A stretch of 64,000 nucleotides of DNA, taken from NCBI RefSeq assembly GCF_040807025.1, contig NC_090951.1, forward strand, positions 1,364,001 to 1,428,000, written 5' to 3'. The notes under the pieces were generated by a model, which did not search any database, had not been told where the DNA came from, and saw only the letters and a program-made list of their open reading frames with translations. The DNA is from Struthio camelus (Eukaryota; Chordata; Aves; Struthioniformes; Struthionidae). The position numbers and the translations under genes are program-made. This document shows, one piece after another, positions 25,355-39,290 of this stretch. Each line of letters opens with the position of its first letter. Positions within the stretch are counted from its first letter, which is position 1.

Positions 25355-27162
25355 CTTGAGGTTTAAAAAAGTTGAGAATACTTGCTACTGTGACTGAAGG
25401 GGAATTAAAATGTAAAAGTAAGCAGCACCAGTAATGATATCCTTACAATAATTTGCTATTTTGATAAAAACATTAAAATGTAGCAAACTCTCAGCAAACT
25501 CTTCTCTTTTTATTTATGTATATTCTCATCACTTCCTAAATCCTGCCTATAGTTACATGTATGGGTATGTATGAAATACAAATTCTTAAGATATAAAATA
25601 TTTACAAGTCTAATGACTGTGTATTTCACTTATATACACACCCAATAATAAAAAGGAGTATATAGACGCAACAAAAACATCATGCACCTACTAAATGAGA
25701 AAGCAGAAGCACCTTGACAGCAATAGGAATATGCTAATCTTTTAGGCATCTACATTTACTAAATAACTAAGTACTCCATTTTATGGCCTAATCTGGACTG
25801 TGCATTTGCTTAGCTAATTCAGATTTATTCTAAAGTACAAGGCTGTGCAATTTTTATCCACTTTTCCTACAAATCAAATATGTGGAGCATGTTTGATTTT
25901 TATCTGACTATTTCACATAAATAAATTTTAGTAACTGTTTTTCCTCATCAATGGGTCATACAGATCATGAGCTCATTTTGTTAAGATTTTCCACAAAACA
26001 AACATTTAGAGAGCTGCACATGATACAGAAGAGGTTGAAACATTATTTTAGTGAAATAAAGCTTTATTTCTCTAAAAATTACATTTTTACTGCAATTGAT
26101 TTTACTTATGATTGTAATTTTAAAGTTGAATTAAATGAAGCCCTCTTTACTATAACATTTAAGTTTATATATGTAACCCTAAGTGTTCATGAAGGTCATT
26201 GTCTAGAAGGCAGACCCATCCCGAATAGCTGATGTGCCTAATAAGACCATTTATAACACTTCCATGTAAGCTTTCAGAAGTATGATAACCTACCATGCAA
26301 GCTGAGCCAATATGGCGGCTCTCATGTCTAGCCAACAATTGTGCAAATAAAATGTCCTTGTTTGTTAGTGGAAATTTCTATTGCCTTTTAATTCAGTTCT
26401 TGTGAAAAATATCAATCTGAGTAACAACCTCAATGCATTCTGGAAATGTTATTTGTAGAAAACTTACTCCTATATACAAAGAACTCCTTTGTCTCCCAGA
26501 ATGAATCATATAAAAATACTCATCAGCATTACTGTAAGCCAGACTTTAATCTTAAAAGATAAAACAATAAAAGCCTAATATCTCCAAAAAGTTATGAAAA
26601 ATCAAATGAGGATATATAATTTTTGCCACATATTAAATTAAGTCTATACAAAGCTCATTGTCCAAATTCTGCCCAAAAATTTGGGCCAGCACCTCAATTC
26701 CTGTAAAATCAGGATAATCTTATTGATATTAACAGAACTGTGACCATTTATACTAACTGGCATTCTTCCACACTTGCAGTTTTGACCTGTGTATTCAGAT
26801 CCCTCATAACAATGACAATTGGATTGTCAGTTATCACACTTAATATTAAAATTATCATGAGCTGAGATAACCTTACCCAAACCTCAGCTTTAAACATTTG
26901 AATTACAAAAAAGCAAAACAACAACAATCAAAACGGGCTTCTCTCCTCTCTCCAGTGCAGAACTCCACATCAGAAGAAACACAGCCTAAAATGCCAAAAT
27001 GCTGAAAGAGCAAGGTTCAGCCCCAGGCAGTTGCATTTTTCTACATACGAGAAAATCCCAGCTTCACAGCTTGCTATTCCCACAGGAGCAGAAACAAGAG
27101 ATCCTCAGACTTCAAGGACTTTGCACCTGTTGCTGACTCTGGAAGACGCCATGATAACACGA

Positions 27163-27214
27163 ATATATGCGTGTGTGTGTGCGTTTTATATATATTTATA
27201 CATGTGTATATATT
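27163..27214. repeat. Compound (TG)n/(TA)n microsatellite
   Basis: An ATAT start, then (GT)n, then interrupted TA repeats ending in GTGTATATAT. Confidence 0.85.
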
Positions 27215-29828
27215 AAAATGTCATGATTTGCATTGTTATCTTGAGATCTAGTCAAAGGGTTATGTGGCTCCCAGTAAGACTGCAGCAGTTATGCTCAGGT
27301 AACTGAGGCATTCATCTTTACAGGCAAAAATGCTACAAGAAAAATTCTAACAAACTTCTTCAAGCACATTCTGAAACATCTGAGATATAATTTATAAGCA
27401 TTATATAAAACATACAATGATATGCTGCCGAATGAAGTTTTTATTGACACTTTATAAAACAAGCTGAACGGTTAAGGTTTTGCCATTTATGACTACTGAG
27501 CTTATCTCAATTCATTTTGATAAGCCGTAACAGCACAATGCCTTGCACATAACCCATATTTTATATCTATAAGCACATATATACTGCTATCAGCACAGAC
27601 AAGAGCAATCAGCTGTCCCTTCAGTGCAGATTTAGCCTAGCATCCAAATCTTAGTTGTACGGTAGGCAGTATGCCCCAGGCTTTTGAGGCAAAAAGAAAA
27701 ATGTACCCACCGAGGACACAATAAATGAAGCATCCTAATTAGGCATTCTATGTAGTTAGCTTGAATCAGTTTAAAATACATTTTTACCTGGTCTTCCTAC
27801 ATCTGTGTTTTTTTCCTGAATTCTTGACTTCCTGTTTTACTGCCCATATGCTAAAATTCAACTCTTTTTCCATAAAATATCTAATCTAAAAATAATTTGA
27901 AACATGTTTATATTAAAAACTTTTACCTTCCCAAAAATAATGTTCAAAAGAAAGCAATCTTAAATGTTAATACAGAGTAAGTAATTGCTCTTGCTTTCAT
28001 TGCAGATAAATCACTTCTAATCTGAATTTAAAAAAGAAAAAAAAAAAGATCAAAAGTGATATTAATCGTGCTGGCCAGGGAGCAAAAGGACATTCCCAGA
28101 CATTAACTGCTTTCCAAATATGAAAAACATATTAAATATCTCTCTTAAAACAAGATGTTTTCCTCATGTTTCCTTTGGGGGGAAATCTGTTTAGTGCATT
28201 CCTCCTGATGCGAGGCTCTGGCATTATAAGCCAGGTTTGTCGTTCTTCCATCTGCAAAGGGCTGGCTGCTGGGAAACTGCCAGGTTTACTGTGATATCAC
28301 TCAGTGAACCAAAACTAAGTATAGTAAGCACAGGGCAAAAACGAGTAACAAGTAAATATAGAGAGTTTGTGCAGAAAACTTCTTAATTTCCCGTATGCAT
28401 TAGAAAGTCCTCATTTGGGTAACTGCGCCTGCAAATACTTTGAGGGGAAAAAATAAAATGTAGTATTTAACACAAGAAATTTACAGAATACAAACTGAAC
28501 TTGGGCATAATCTAAGATTTCCACGGTTGAGATTTCTCTCCACACCAATGAGGCCATCTGTATCTGCAATTATGAGTAAAACAATCTGGATTTAAGACAA
28601 ATCTTTCCTGACGCTGCAAATTCTTATGGTGCTTAAATGCAAACACTCTGAATGACTTGTTTGTTCCTGGGTAGATGCCCTCATCGTCGGCGGGTGTGGG
28701 TGGCCCAACACGCTCCAGTACCCACACTGAGCACAGCCCTGCTGTGCAGTGATGTATTTGTCTAGCACAGTTGCACAGTAACACAGCCCACATTTCCCAG
28801 GTTCAGAAAGTGCCGTGTTCCTGCAGTAGCACCTTCCCCACAGGCCTTTACTGCGCCGAGCTTCGGGTCTAGGCTGATCAGCTGCGCCTGTGACAATACA
28901 CACATCCTCTTTCTATCCAAAACGTGCCACCCGCACTGCTCCACTTCACTCTAGCTTATCATTGCCGCCTATGAAAAAAGGACAACTGCTATTAAACTAC
29001 ACTGCTGCAGCAAGTGCTGGGTCCTATACACTCATTTGGATTTCATGTCCTAAAGGAAGTGGGGGAAGGTGGAAAGAATCACTAACAGCTTTTAACAAAA
29101 ATTAAATTTATCTGCTTCTTTTAAAAAATCTGCAACTGTAGTTACCACTTGGTTTGTCCTGAACGTCAATAAGCAGAAGAAAAGCCTTAAAAACCCCAAA
29201 ACCTGAAAATACTTCCATTACGAAACTGAAATCATCAAATTATTTCCTCTCACCCACTTCTGGTTGTCACTACAGCATATTTGGATCAAACATGAGAACA
29301 CAGATTTTTTTTTTTTTTAATCATAACCTGTGATTTACGTTCCTATAGGATCAGACACAGAAGGGAGAGAAATGCACTTAAGCAATGAAACTAATAAAAT
29401 ATAATTTAAGATTAATCTCAAATAAGATACGTCAAATCAGTTGTTCTTTCCCGCAGCGTTTTCAGCTGGCACAGAAACCGAGGGGAACGGGCACCGCCTT
29501 TGCTTGCCCTGCGCTCACACCAAGAGGTGAAACACATGAGTCCGTGCGAATGAGCTGCCTCAGGCACAGATCGTACAGTAGCAAAGCAATATTAAACCCA
29601 CAATTTGAATTTATTATTAGGACAAAAAGAAGGGGGAAAAATGATGATCAGTGCTGTGTACTGACCATAAAGAAAAGCCTGTCAAAAACATTACTCTGTT
29701 AGAGCTTTTCTTCCCCCTCCCCTCAAATCACTTTTTAACAATTTAAAAAGACACATCCAGAAAATAAGGAAGCTAAGCTTTCTTCCAATAAAGGAATTTT
29801 TTGAACTGCTTTTACAGCCCAGACTTTT

Positions 29829-29842
29829 CTGCCCTCTGGTGG
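29829..29842 (-). promoter_or_regulatory. CTCF-like motif, full consensus match
   Basis: The minus strand reads CCACCAGAGGGCAG, which fits the CTCF core CCASYAGRKGGCRS at every position. It lies at the start of a short GC- and CpG-richer patch (about 29,820-29,970) in otherwise AT-rich DNA. Binding is inferred from the motif. Confidence 0.55.
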
Positions 29843-32800
29843 GGGAAAACACTGAGCGCCAATTATAGGGCTGCGTTAAGGGTGAAATTACAGAGCGCGC
29901 TGACGGTCGGGAGGCCAGGGAGCCTACACCTACTTCCAGTAACGCCTGTCTGAGGCGACAGCGCACGTTTAATATTTACTGGAATTCTCAATTTCTTTAA
30001 CGTCCACTTTTATGGTTCATTATGAGAAGATATTTATAAAACTGTAATTTTAGACTGATGTTTATATATCTACCAGGTGCTATAAGAGGCCACGGGCTCG
30101 CAGCCCTCACAAACCGCGGTCACGGGACGAACGCTGTGGCCCTTCCACCCCGAGTCTCTCCAGTAGTAAGGCTTCAAATTCTTAAAAGACAGAACTCTAA
30201 CTTAAAAGAAAGAGATTATTTTGTTTTCCTAAAGAGGCTAGAAATAAAGACTTCTCACCATTTGTCAGTAATTTATGCCACAGCAGAAATCCATATTCTC
30301 TCTGCATTTATTTAATTCCCTTTCAAGGCAGCAGCACGACAAACTCAAAGGTCTGAGGCAGGCTGTCAAGCAAAAGCTAAATACAATGTTAGTTAGCTTT
30401 GGTTTATGTATTTATTTCAATCAAAGCCAGTTACCCTAATTACTTTTAAAGCATGTAAACTTTGGTCACGTGAATTAGAGTTTTCTGTCAAAGTAATTTT
30501 CATGAAAGATCTCTGCCTGGAATAGGCCAATCCACCAGAGCCTGCAACCGTTAGACTTCTTGAAACAAAAGAAATCGTTTTTTTTTCTCCCAGATACATA
30601 AAGAAGAATTTTATTAGGCTTTAGTGTATATGTATGATGAGAATAGCAGATGGAATAATTTATTTGTGAAAGAATTGACATATAAAACACAATACCCAAG
30701 TCCTCAAAGGACAGGATAGATGTCTTTTAGCAAGAAGTTTTTGGTTTTTTTAAACTTAGAATAAAACACATAGATCCCTCGCTTTCTGAATCTAGTGTCT
30801 TTTCCCTATTTTATGAGCTTTTTTTTTTTTTAACAGCATAGCAAAAGTATTTTAACTGATAGCATCTTTTAATGAATTTAGACTTTGTGTATGTTTATCA
30901 TCTCTTATAAATTATTCTTGCACACCTCAGTGATAAGTAGCACGTAAATCCACTAGATGACGGTAAGCACAATGGAAAATGATAACATTTGCTAGAAAAC
31001 ATATGTATGTAGATCTTTAAAATGTTTCAATATGAAATATATAATGCTTAATTTCGTCGCTACGCAGCACAAGGAAATAAAAAGTGAGTATCATAGGATT
31101 TGTAAAATATAAACTATATAAAGTAGCTCACATCAGTATAGAAGTACATTGCCCACTGCAGGTGTTACAAACCCTATTAAAAAAAACGAGTCATCCCTAA
31201 CTTACCTGCCAACTCTTAAGTTCTATACTTTTGCAACCACTGATGGCATTTAAGTAACCCACAGAATAACAGGATGCAGAAAACACTTCAGCTTAGACAC
31301 TTTATGTAGTAAGAGGTGGTAACAAAATTCCCTGTGCATCTTTTACATGTCCCATATGGGTATTGACAGGATAGATAAAAATTTGTAAGATGTTTGGTAT
31401 CACAGCGATAAAAACCCTATAAAGGCTGTCTTTAACTTTTAAGAACAGAGCAAGGTTCTTGAATTTTGTGTGAATATGGTTGTCGGAGTAAAAGTCAGAT
31501 GTGCCTAATCTTTTGGAGTGTATTCCTTTCTTTGCATTATAACACCAAAAAAGGAACCTAAATCAATTAGTACTGTTCATTGGTTTGCTGCTAGATTAAT
31601 GCTTAACAACAGAAGGTATATAGTCTCAGAAACATTTTAAAAACAACATCGAGGAAGAAAAAGCAAATATTTAATATATTGATTTAAACTGCTGTTGGAG
31701 AAAAAGTGCTGCAGATCGTTCGCAACTTAATGTTTGTGTCTGTACCACGACCTGTCTTGACAACAGACCTGTCACATTGAAAATCCTGTGCATAACTGAT
31801 GCAATAAAAATAAGCAAAAAGAGAAAAGATAAATAAGTGTGCCTTCTCCCCAACAGTTTATTCTGCATAGCCTGGATTCTCCACTATGAAAACAACAGTT
31901 ATCCCTGCTCCCAGCAGTATTTAGATAAGCATATACACACAGAATGCCTACAGGCTACAGTTTTTCATTTTCCTCTTGGCCGATCTACAACTAAGCTGCC
32001 AAAATAAACAAACTTAGCCTTCCAGTTAGGCTCAAAATGAACCAGCAAACTGAATTTTTATGTCATAAAAGGAAGCAAAAAATAAGCAGGAACAGTTAAA
32101 ACGCTTAAAATATCAACACTTCCTTTCTGGAAGAAGGGAAAGTAAATTTATGAAGACAAGCTATTAAGCAATCCTTTTAGATGTTAATTATACAGTCCTA
32201 AATGCATCTAACATGGTATCATAATCATAATTTTCTTTCTAAAGTCAGTGAAAAATAACTTTGGCCCAATGACATTAAGAAACAAAAAATAGACTTTTTA
32301 GGTCAGGAGAGGAACAAAAATATATTTTGAAAACTACCTCATCTAGCTCATATTTCGCACGGCAACAGCTTCTTTAAACTACTAATTTTTGAGTGATACT
32401 TTTGCTGCCCAATGAAGTTCCAATTACCAACTGGAGGAAAATCTAAAGTCTCCTTGCTCACTCACAATTGCAGTCCAAATATCCAAAGGTTACCTCTGTA
32501 CTGCAGAGTCAGCTCATCTCTTTAAGAGCTCACATTGGTATTGTCTGGAGAAACTGAGTTTTCTGTTGAGGATCCAGACCACTTTCATTTCTAGAAATCC
32601 TCAACCTAATTTGTACTTGCAACTAAATATTGCTTTGTGTCTTGAAGACCTGAGAGAAGAACTTTTCTAAAATGACGAAACCACATTAAACAAAATCAAA
32701 ATGTTATGGATCTGAAGACTAGCAATCATCTGATCCAATACAAGTCAGCTCATTTCAGTGTTACTTTAGCATAGTCCTGTCTCCTGACAGGTCAAGAAGC

Positions 32801-33651
32801 ATGCACATAAAACTTCAACATGAGATGCAATGCACTGTTCCCAGTCTATTCTAGCCAATACGAATACCTCAGTTCATGAAGTTCTACGCTTACAAAGCCA
32901 TTTCAAAGGTTTCACTTACTGAATCAGTATATTGCATATCAACTCATGCCAGAGATTTTTCTAACCACTTAGTTCACTTAAAAAAGTTGCTTTTCATTAT
33001 GTAATATGAACTACATGCTCTTCAAAATTTGAGAGGTATGGTCACCATTAGATAGTGCTCAAGTCCAACTACTTTAACAGAAACTTGTAGCATACCTGTA
33101 GCCCATGAAGTACAATAGCTCCAATTTTTTTGGTCATATGACAGGAAGAGAGTTAGCAAGAAGACACCCAAGGTTTATTCCAGCATCCATCATATCAGCC
33201 CAAAATCATGCACCTGATGGGAGATAGATTTTTTTTTTTTTTTTTTGGGCATCGCTTGGGAAGCAGAAGATGCAAACCTCAGGTAAGGCATTAATATCCC
33301 ACATTCTTAAGATGAATATTTCAATATAAATATTCTCAGGGAAACACCATGAAGGAAACTACAGATGCTAGTATCTATCAAAACTGCTCTGTTCTTCTGA
33401 GCAGTTCAGTAACAGGAAATACTAAAGAACATCAGAGTAAGACAATGAAGTTGTAGAAGTAAAATGTATCTGCGAATCGGACAAAGACAACCTGAAGACT
33501 GAAATTATTTGGTTTCACTTCACTGCAGAAAGCTATCTGTACACTGATTCCCAAAGCCTTCTTCAGAAGAAAGCACAGAACATTAATGTATTTCCATCTC
33601 TGCCTGATGGGCAGAGAAGAGGTTTGTGACCAACTTCGCAACATACAGTAA

Positions 33652-33687
33652 GATGAAGGATGAGTATGAGATGAAAGATGAGTATGA
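33652..33687. repeat. 18-bp tandem duplication with one mismatch
   Basis: GATGAAGGATGAGTATGA (33652-33669) is followed directly by GATGAAAGATGAGTATGA (33670-33687). It is a local slippage product and adds one six-codon unit to a chance open frame. Confidence 0.95.
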
Positions 33688-36600
33688 GTGTACACAGTTT
33701 GCTTTTTACTGCTTCTTTCACTTAAGTTTAAAATGGTTCTTTTTTTTCAAGGTAAAAATCACACAGCAGGATTCTCTCATAGAAGTTATAGCTGTGTCTT
33801 CATCTTTTAATTCAAAATGTAATTTTTCTTTGCATTTGAGCTATAACTGAGCGCACATATGTTGCTTAAATTATCTCCACTCCTATTAAACTGATTACTT
33901 TGTCAAGCACTTCAAGAACTTTAAGGATCGAGCTGAGGATACTAATGCTGCTGTGCATCATTTCGGCATTTCTTCTCAAGTTAAGAAGTTGTATGCTCTG
34001 CTACTAAAGGAAAAGGACATGTTGCTTTGATGATTTTCTAGAATAATGCTCAGGGTAGCTTATAATAGTTCTGGAATAGGCCTGTGACTACTACCTCAGC
34101 TGGAAGCAAAGATAAATGATGCTGGGTCTTTTGAAACAGGGAGATAAAAGGAAGAAAATCAAAGGTTCTAGAAGTTCCTCACTAGAAATGCTAGCATACA
34201 TTTTCACTTTTGCCCGGTAAGCCACACATATGAGGAAGGTATGTGGCTCTTGAACCTTGGAATAAATTTGTGAGTTTAATCCAAATATAACTTAGAGCAG
34301 TTCAACGCCATTTTAACTTACCAATATCTAAGGCACTAATAAAATTTGTACAGAGCTGAGGAAATTTTCAAGTACCAGATCACATTAGCTGCTTCACATC
34401 AGGAAAGCAGGGAAAAGAAGCCAGACCAGCAGCCAGCATCTCATACAAAGGGTTTCAGCTGACTGCTAATTACCTTATTGCTACTCTTTGCAATGTAACG
34501 AGTATGCGATCTTTTTTTCTTGGGGAGGTTTTGCCTTGCCCTTTGTTTAGAAAACTTGGCCCTTAAAGTATTCTTTAAGTTCCAGCTATGAACAGGAAAG
34601 TACCAGTGTAAAATAGCCCTTTCTTGTTCTCTGCACATCATTTTTTGCTTACACTAATTAAAAGAAGTTTCTATTCTTTTTACCCCTGCAGAGGCAATAC
34701 ATATAGAGAAGTATAAATTGTAGCCTGGTTTGCCTCACACACCATAAACGGAAGCATTCACTAAGCTCTAACTGTGGAGCCCTTATTACTGATGTTAATG
34801 TATGAGACAGAAAGAAAACAGATCTGTTTTCAGATGCCAAACAGAGTCTGCAGTTAGGAAAAAAAAAATCAGATTTTAGCTTGTAAAATGCAATTTTACT
34901 GTAATCATTGAAAATGAATAAAACTAGGATTCCATGATGCAATTTTTTACAGTCACTGTTCTGACTATAAGTACACTTTACTGACCTGCCAGTTTGAAGT
35001 ACTAGTACACCGATTCACCACTTCACTGCATGAAACAGTGTAAAAATACCCGTTTTAAATAAAAAGCCTATTTTGTGATTCACGTACATGAAAGTACAAA
35101 TCCCAAGTACCCGCTATGTCAAGTAAAATACATAAAGCATTATCAGAAAAATATACTGGAAAAATGTGAGTGCCACATAAAGCAGTCTGAAAGAGTAACT
35201 TAAAATGACTGATGTGATGCTTGTCTTTTTTATGTGCTTTTGGTCTTCTTCCGTTTACTGCACTCATTTCCTTTTAAAAAAAAAAAAAAGATATTCTCCT
35301 TTATACACACTGTCTTTTTTTTTTTTTTGACCCTTTCAAAGCCTCATATAGCATTAATAAAATAGATAGGCAAATATTCTGTCAATTCTGCATAATGATC
35401 AAAACAGGACATGACATATCACATTGAATTCCTCATGAATGAAGAGCACTGACTGGGAATGTGTGTGGATGGCAAGACCAAAATATAAAATTAATCAGAA
35501 TTCTGTATGTTCTTCTTTTCCAGGTAATTCTTATGTAGAAAGATAAATTATTCCAATATATATGTTAAGATAAAGAGGCTGCAGATACAAAGGAGAACCA
35601 AAATAGGGTAAATCTGTGATAACACAAGTTTCTAAGATTTCACTATTATTCATACACAAGTGCTCAAAATAACTAATAATTTGCACCAAAAAAATTTTTG
35701 AAGGATTGTCCACATAGATTTTTTTGATTCAATTCTTGAGCAAATTTAGCATATAAAATATATAGTATTAGTTGTATTTTATAATAAATGAAGGATTTAA
35801 AATCAGCTCTATTTGTTAGGTCCTTTAGAAACACACTGTGAGATCCTGACATAGCTGCCTACAATTTTAATACAGACTGATAACTCGCGGGAGAGGGATA
35901 CAAACTACAAGTATAAGTCAGCAAAAAAAGAGGCACACAGCAAGTCTGTGCCAGACCCTGGAAACATTCAAGCCTTCTGAGCCTCTACCCTATCACAAAA
36001 CTAATCTCACTTCTTTTTAAAATAAATTATTCTAATCCAGCATTCTATCACTTAAAAGTTGAAAACTACTGGAGAAAGACATTTAAAGCATGCAACATCA
36101 CACATCTAAAAATCCTAACAACAAAGTGAGTTTGAGTTAAGCAAAGAAGTCTGCACTGAAGCAAAAGTTCCTCTTATCCTATCCCAGCTATAACATGGTT
36201 GTTTCACTCCCACGAGAGGAAGGGAAGTTTCCGGAAAGGGAGACTTTCTGCAACATGCTTTTATTGAAAAAAAAAAAAAGACTAATTCAAATTGGACATT
36301 AATCTCAAATGTTCAGCAATGACAGAACTAATCACTAAGAAGTTACCTCAAAATGTGTGGATTTTCCATATCTGTATGTTTAGAAATCAAGATTTGACCA
36401 CCTTCCTAAGAGACAGGCTTTAATCAGAGACACATTATTGGGTTGTAGTGTTAACACAGCCAAAAGCTAATGGCTTCTGAAACACAAGTCAGGCTAGTCT
36501 GGGGGCAACAGGGAGGAAATTCTGATGGTTCAAGACAACCAAATGCTTCCCTAGATAACTGAATTTCATCCTTCCTCTGGAGAGAGGTCTCTTACAATTT

Positions 36601-37492
36601 TAAGCTGCTCAGTCAAATCAAACTTGCCACAGGCAGTTACTAATTGCACGTTTCATACATTCTAACCACCAGTTTACTAACAAGGGTTCTCATTTGCAAG
36701 GTACTGTGTGTTTTCAGAAACTAAGATGAAAGGATTTTTTTTAATAGATAAGAGTGCTCAATAATGCTAGATAATTTGGATTTGATTTTCTAAAGTATCT
36801 CAGACTGATTCAAAAATCTGGATAACTTTCAATTTAATCTCTTGCAGATTGCAACTGAAACCTACTTCTGGCATTTCCATAATTAGAAGTGTCTGAAATT
36901 AAATATTTAATAACATTCTTTTTATTTTAGCAGTTTTTACATATGCAGTTAATAACCAAGACTAAAAAGTAGTATTTATGTATACATACATTGCAATATG
37001 AAAACCAAGATTTTTTACCATATTATTTCATTTAAATATTTTTTTGAGGTCTATGTGGAGCATCTATTTCTTTATATGGATAACTGGAAACAAAGAGGAA
37101 TCCATTGTGATAACATGTAAATAAGTATGGTGCATTCATACGAGACCAAACATTGAAGTAATAAAAAGGAAGGAAAACTGCACAGCAGGACACATATTTC
37201 CAGCATTAATGTAGCATTTACACCTGCTGTGCAGATACAAATTCTGTGTACATGAATTAACACTTGTTCTTATTTGTTTTCTCACCTTTTTTCATAGAGC
37301 AGAAGCCCTATGTTCATCTTTACTTTCAACTAATATTAAGAAGTAGCCATAGCTACAAAGATTATTTCCATTTATACCCACATGTGGAAAATGTGGTTCT
37401 TTTATACAGATCCTGGGGGGAAAATCTAAAAAGATAAAGAAAAAAAAAAAGACATATCTGTTTCCCTCTCAGCCTTTTACTGTTTAAAAAAA

Positions 37493-37512
37493 ACACACAC
37501 ACACACACACAC
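37493..37512. repeat. (AC)n microsatellite
   Basis: Ten AC units preceded by an A run. A second, shorter C8-(CA)n run lies at 43004-43025. Confidence 0.95.
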
Positions 37513-38449
37513 CGCTTACACCCTCTGAACACTCATCCTAATGCCTATAATAAGGACTAAATCACTCAATTTAATAACATAACTTCTACACCTGCTGGTC
37601 CAGCAAAGCTCAGAAAAGAGCTCCTAGACTTTATGTAGGTGGAGGTTGGTCTCTTATTTCTTAGTATTTCTATCAGCAGACATTCTTTTAAGATTAGTAC
37701 TGGTCTAGAAAGTCCTGCACATGCAATTGGGTCATGCATTTATTTTCATTATCATTCCTCTTGCAAAGTTTAACTAGTTCCTTGTAGATAAGAATTCTAA
37801 ACTATAAATATATTTTGTTGTAGCCAGATATATTTTTAATGTCAAAGTAAACCTCGGAAAAGGAGATGGTTCTGAAAAAAAGAACCGTTGTCTGAACATC
37901 ACGAAGAAAGGCAGAGTACTGCCAAACTCACAATTATCTTTCTATCAAAGTAAAGCTAAAGCAGATGATTGAAAAATAGACCAGTCTACAAGGCTGATTC
38001 ACTATTCCATTTAATTTGTGCCACTCAGGCAACAAAAAGGAGGTAAACTCCATTTGATTTTCTCCACCATGAAGGTTTTCTTAAGAAACGCATGACAGAA
38101 AAATCAATTATATCTGCCAAAGGCAACACAGATCTCAACCACTTCTAAACTGCATCAGGATGGGCCTATACAGAGAATCAGAGAGCTGCAACTGTGTTTG
38201 CGACATATTTCTTGCTGCATTGGGCATACAGGTCTTGGACACAGTTGAGTATCTGCATATATTCAAGAAAGTTGTAATGTTCCAACCACAGACCTCGTCC
38301 TTAAGCAAACACCTCCGTTCTACCTCTACTCCTGCTTGTCTCCCCTGTCCAAACTAAAATCATGGTCTGTTTCTTTCATGTGTATGTCCAACTGCAAGAT
38401 GAAACAGTCTTACCAAAGCATACCTTTCAATTTCTGCCCTCAGGAGTGC

Positions 38450-39290
38450 CTTGTTTCTTCTGACTCATGTTCACAGTGATCACCACCTTCTGTTACTTAG
38501 ACTTAAAACTTGGCCTTACCCAAGTCTCATTTTTCTCTTTATTTCTTCCATCAGATCTAACCTAACGTTCTTCCTGCCTAACACCGTTAGATGCAACATT
38601 TCTTATCCATCCAAACAACTACATGCCTTGATCAAGTCTTCCTTATATAACATCATAACTCTTACAACCTTTTCCTCTGAGGCCTTGATAAATGCAACCT
38701 TGCTCAAAATCTAACCATTTATAAAGTTGCTCCAAGGATCATTTTCTTGAACAATTTTTTAGTATGAGAAATCCATCTTTGCAGTTCTACCTATTGCCTA
38801 TTCAAAAAAACAAAACTACCCATCTTTATTTTTAAGGTACTTCATTCTTACGAAGCTATGAATTTGTAAGGGCCTTACCTTTATTTTCTGTTCGCTATTA
38901 TTTTGACTCCACCAAAGATGTTGGCCAGCGGATTTTCAAAGTAGGATATTTCTTCTATAATACAGTTGTTGCACAGGAACATCACAAATAACAGCAGACA
39001 TACATACCTCATCATTCTTCTTCAAAATAGAACTCTTCTCTGTTATGCTTTTAATAAATCCATAGTGATTCGGGGAAGTGTGCAGCCACTGCTTATTTTG
39101 CTGATAGCACCATCTCACGAGGGTCTTGCACTCTCCTTTCTGTCTCTTGTACCCCACCTGTTGCAGAGTGTAAGCTCTTCAGGGCAATGACTGTCTTTGT
39201 GCTATGCTCGAACAGAGCAGTGGGATTCTGATCCCTCACTGGGGTGTCTGTATACTCATGTGATACAAATAATAAAGAGCAACAATTATG
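38450..39290 (+). mobile_element. Ancient L2-like LINE fragment with its 3' terminus
   Basis: The order of segments matches a widespread amniote L2-like repeat. CTTATCCATCCAAACAACTA (about 38,602) comes first, then GATAAATGCAACCTTGCTC (about 38,687), then GATCATTTTCTTG (about 38,737). CTCATCATTCTTCTTCAAA follows at about 39,009, and the diagnostic tail GAGTGTAAGCTCTTCAGGGC lies at about 39,166. The element ends with GTGATACAAATAATAAAG near 39,275. It is the longest repeat remnant in the window. The match is from memory of the repeat, not a database search. Confidence 0.68.

Larger units (their letters stand above)
14801..29828. other. Gene desert
   Basis: The longest stretch here without a clear repeat or gene. 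GC-richer intervals at about 14,920-15,080, 15,850-16,230, 16,920-17,640, 24,000-24,260 and 28,660-28,940 have only short unrelated open frames. An isolated YY1-type site AATATGGCGGC lies at 26309-26319. The rest is AT-rich with microsatellites. Confidence 0.6.
29843..38449. other. Gene desert
   Basis: AT-rich, apart from the CpG-richer patch that begins beside the CTCF-like site and a smaller one near 30,085-30,150. It contains several T and A homopolymers. No gene, RNA or mobile element is recognised. Confidence 0.6.

Noticed and set aside
25951..26232. Frame starting MGHTDHELIL, faintly like the end of a LINE endonuclease
   Set aside because: Only the DHELI word resembles the LINE motif. 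The rest does not follow the expected order.
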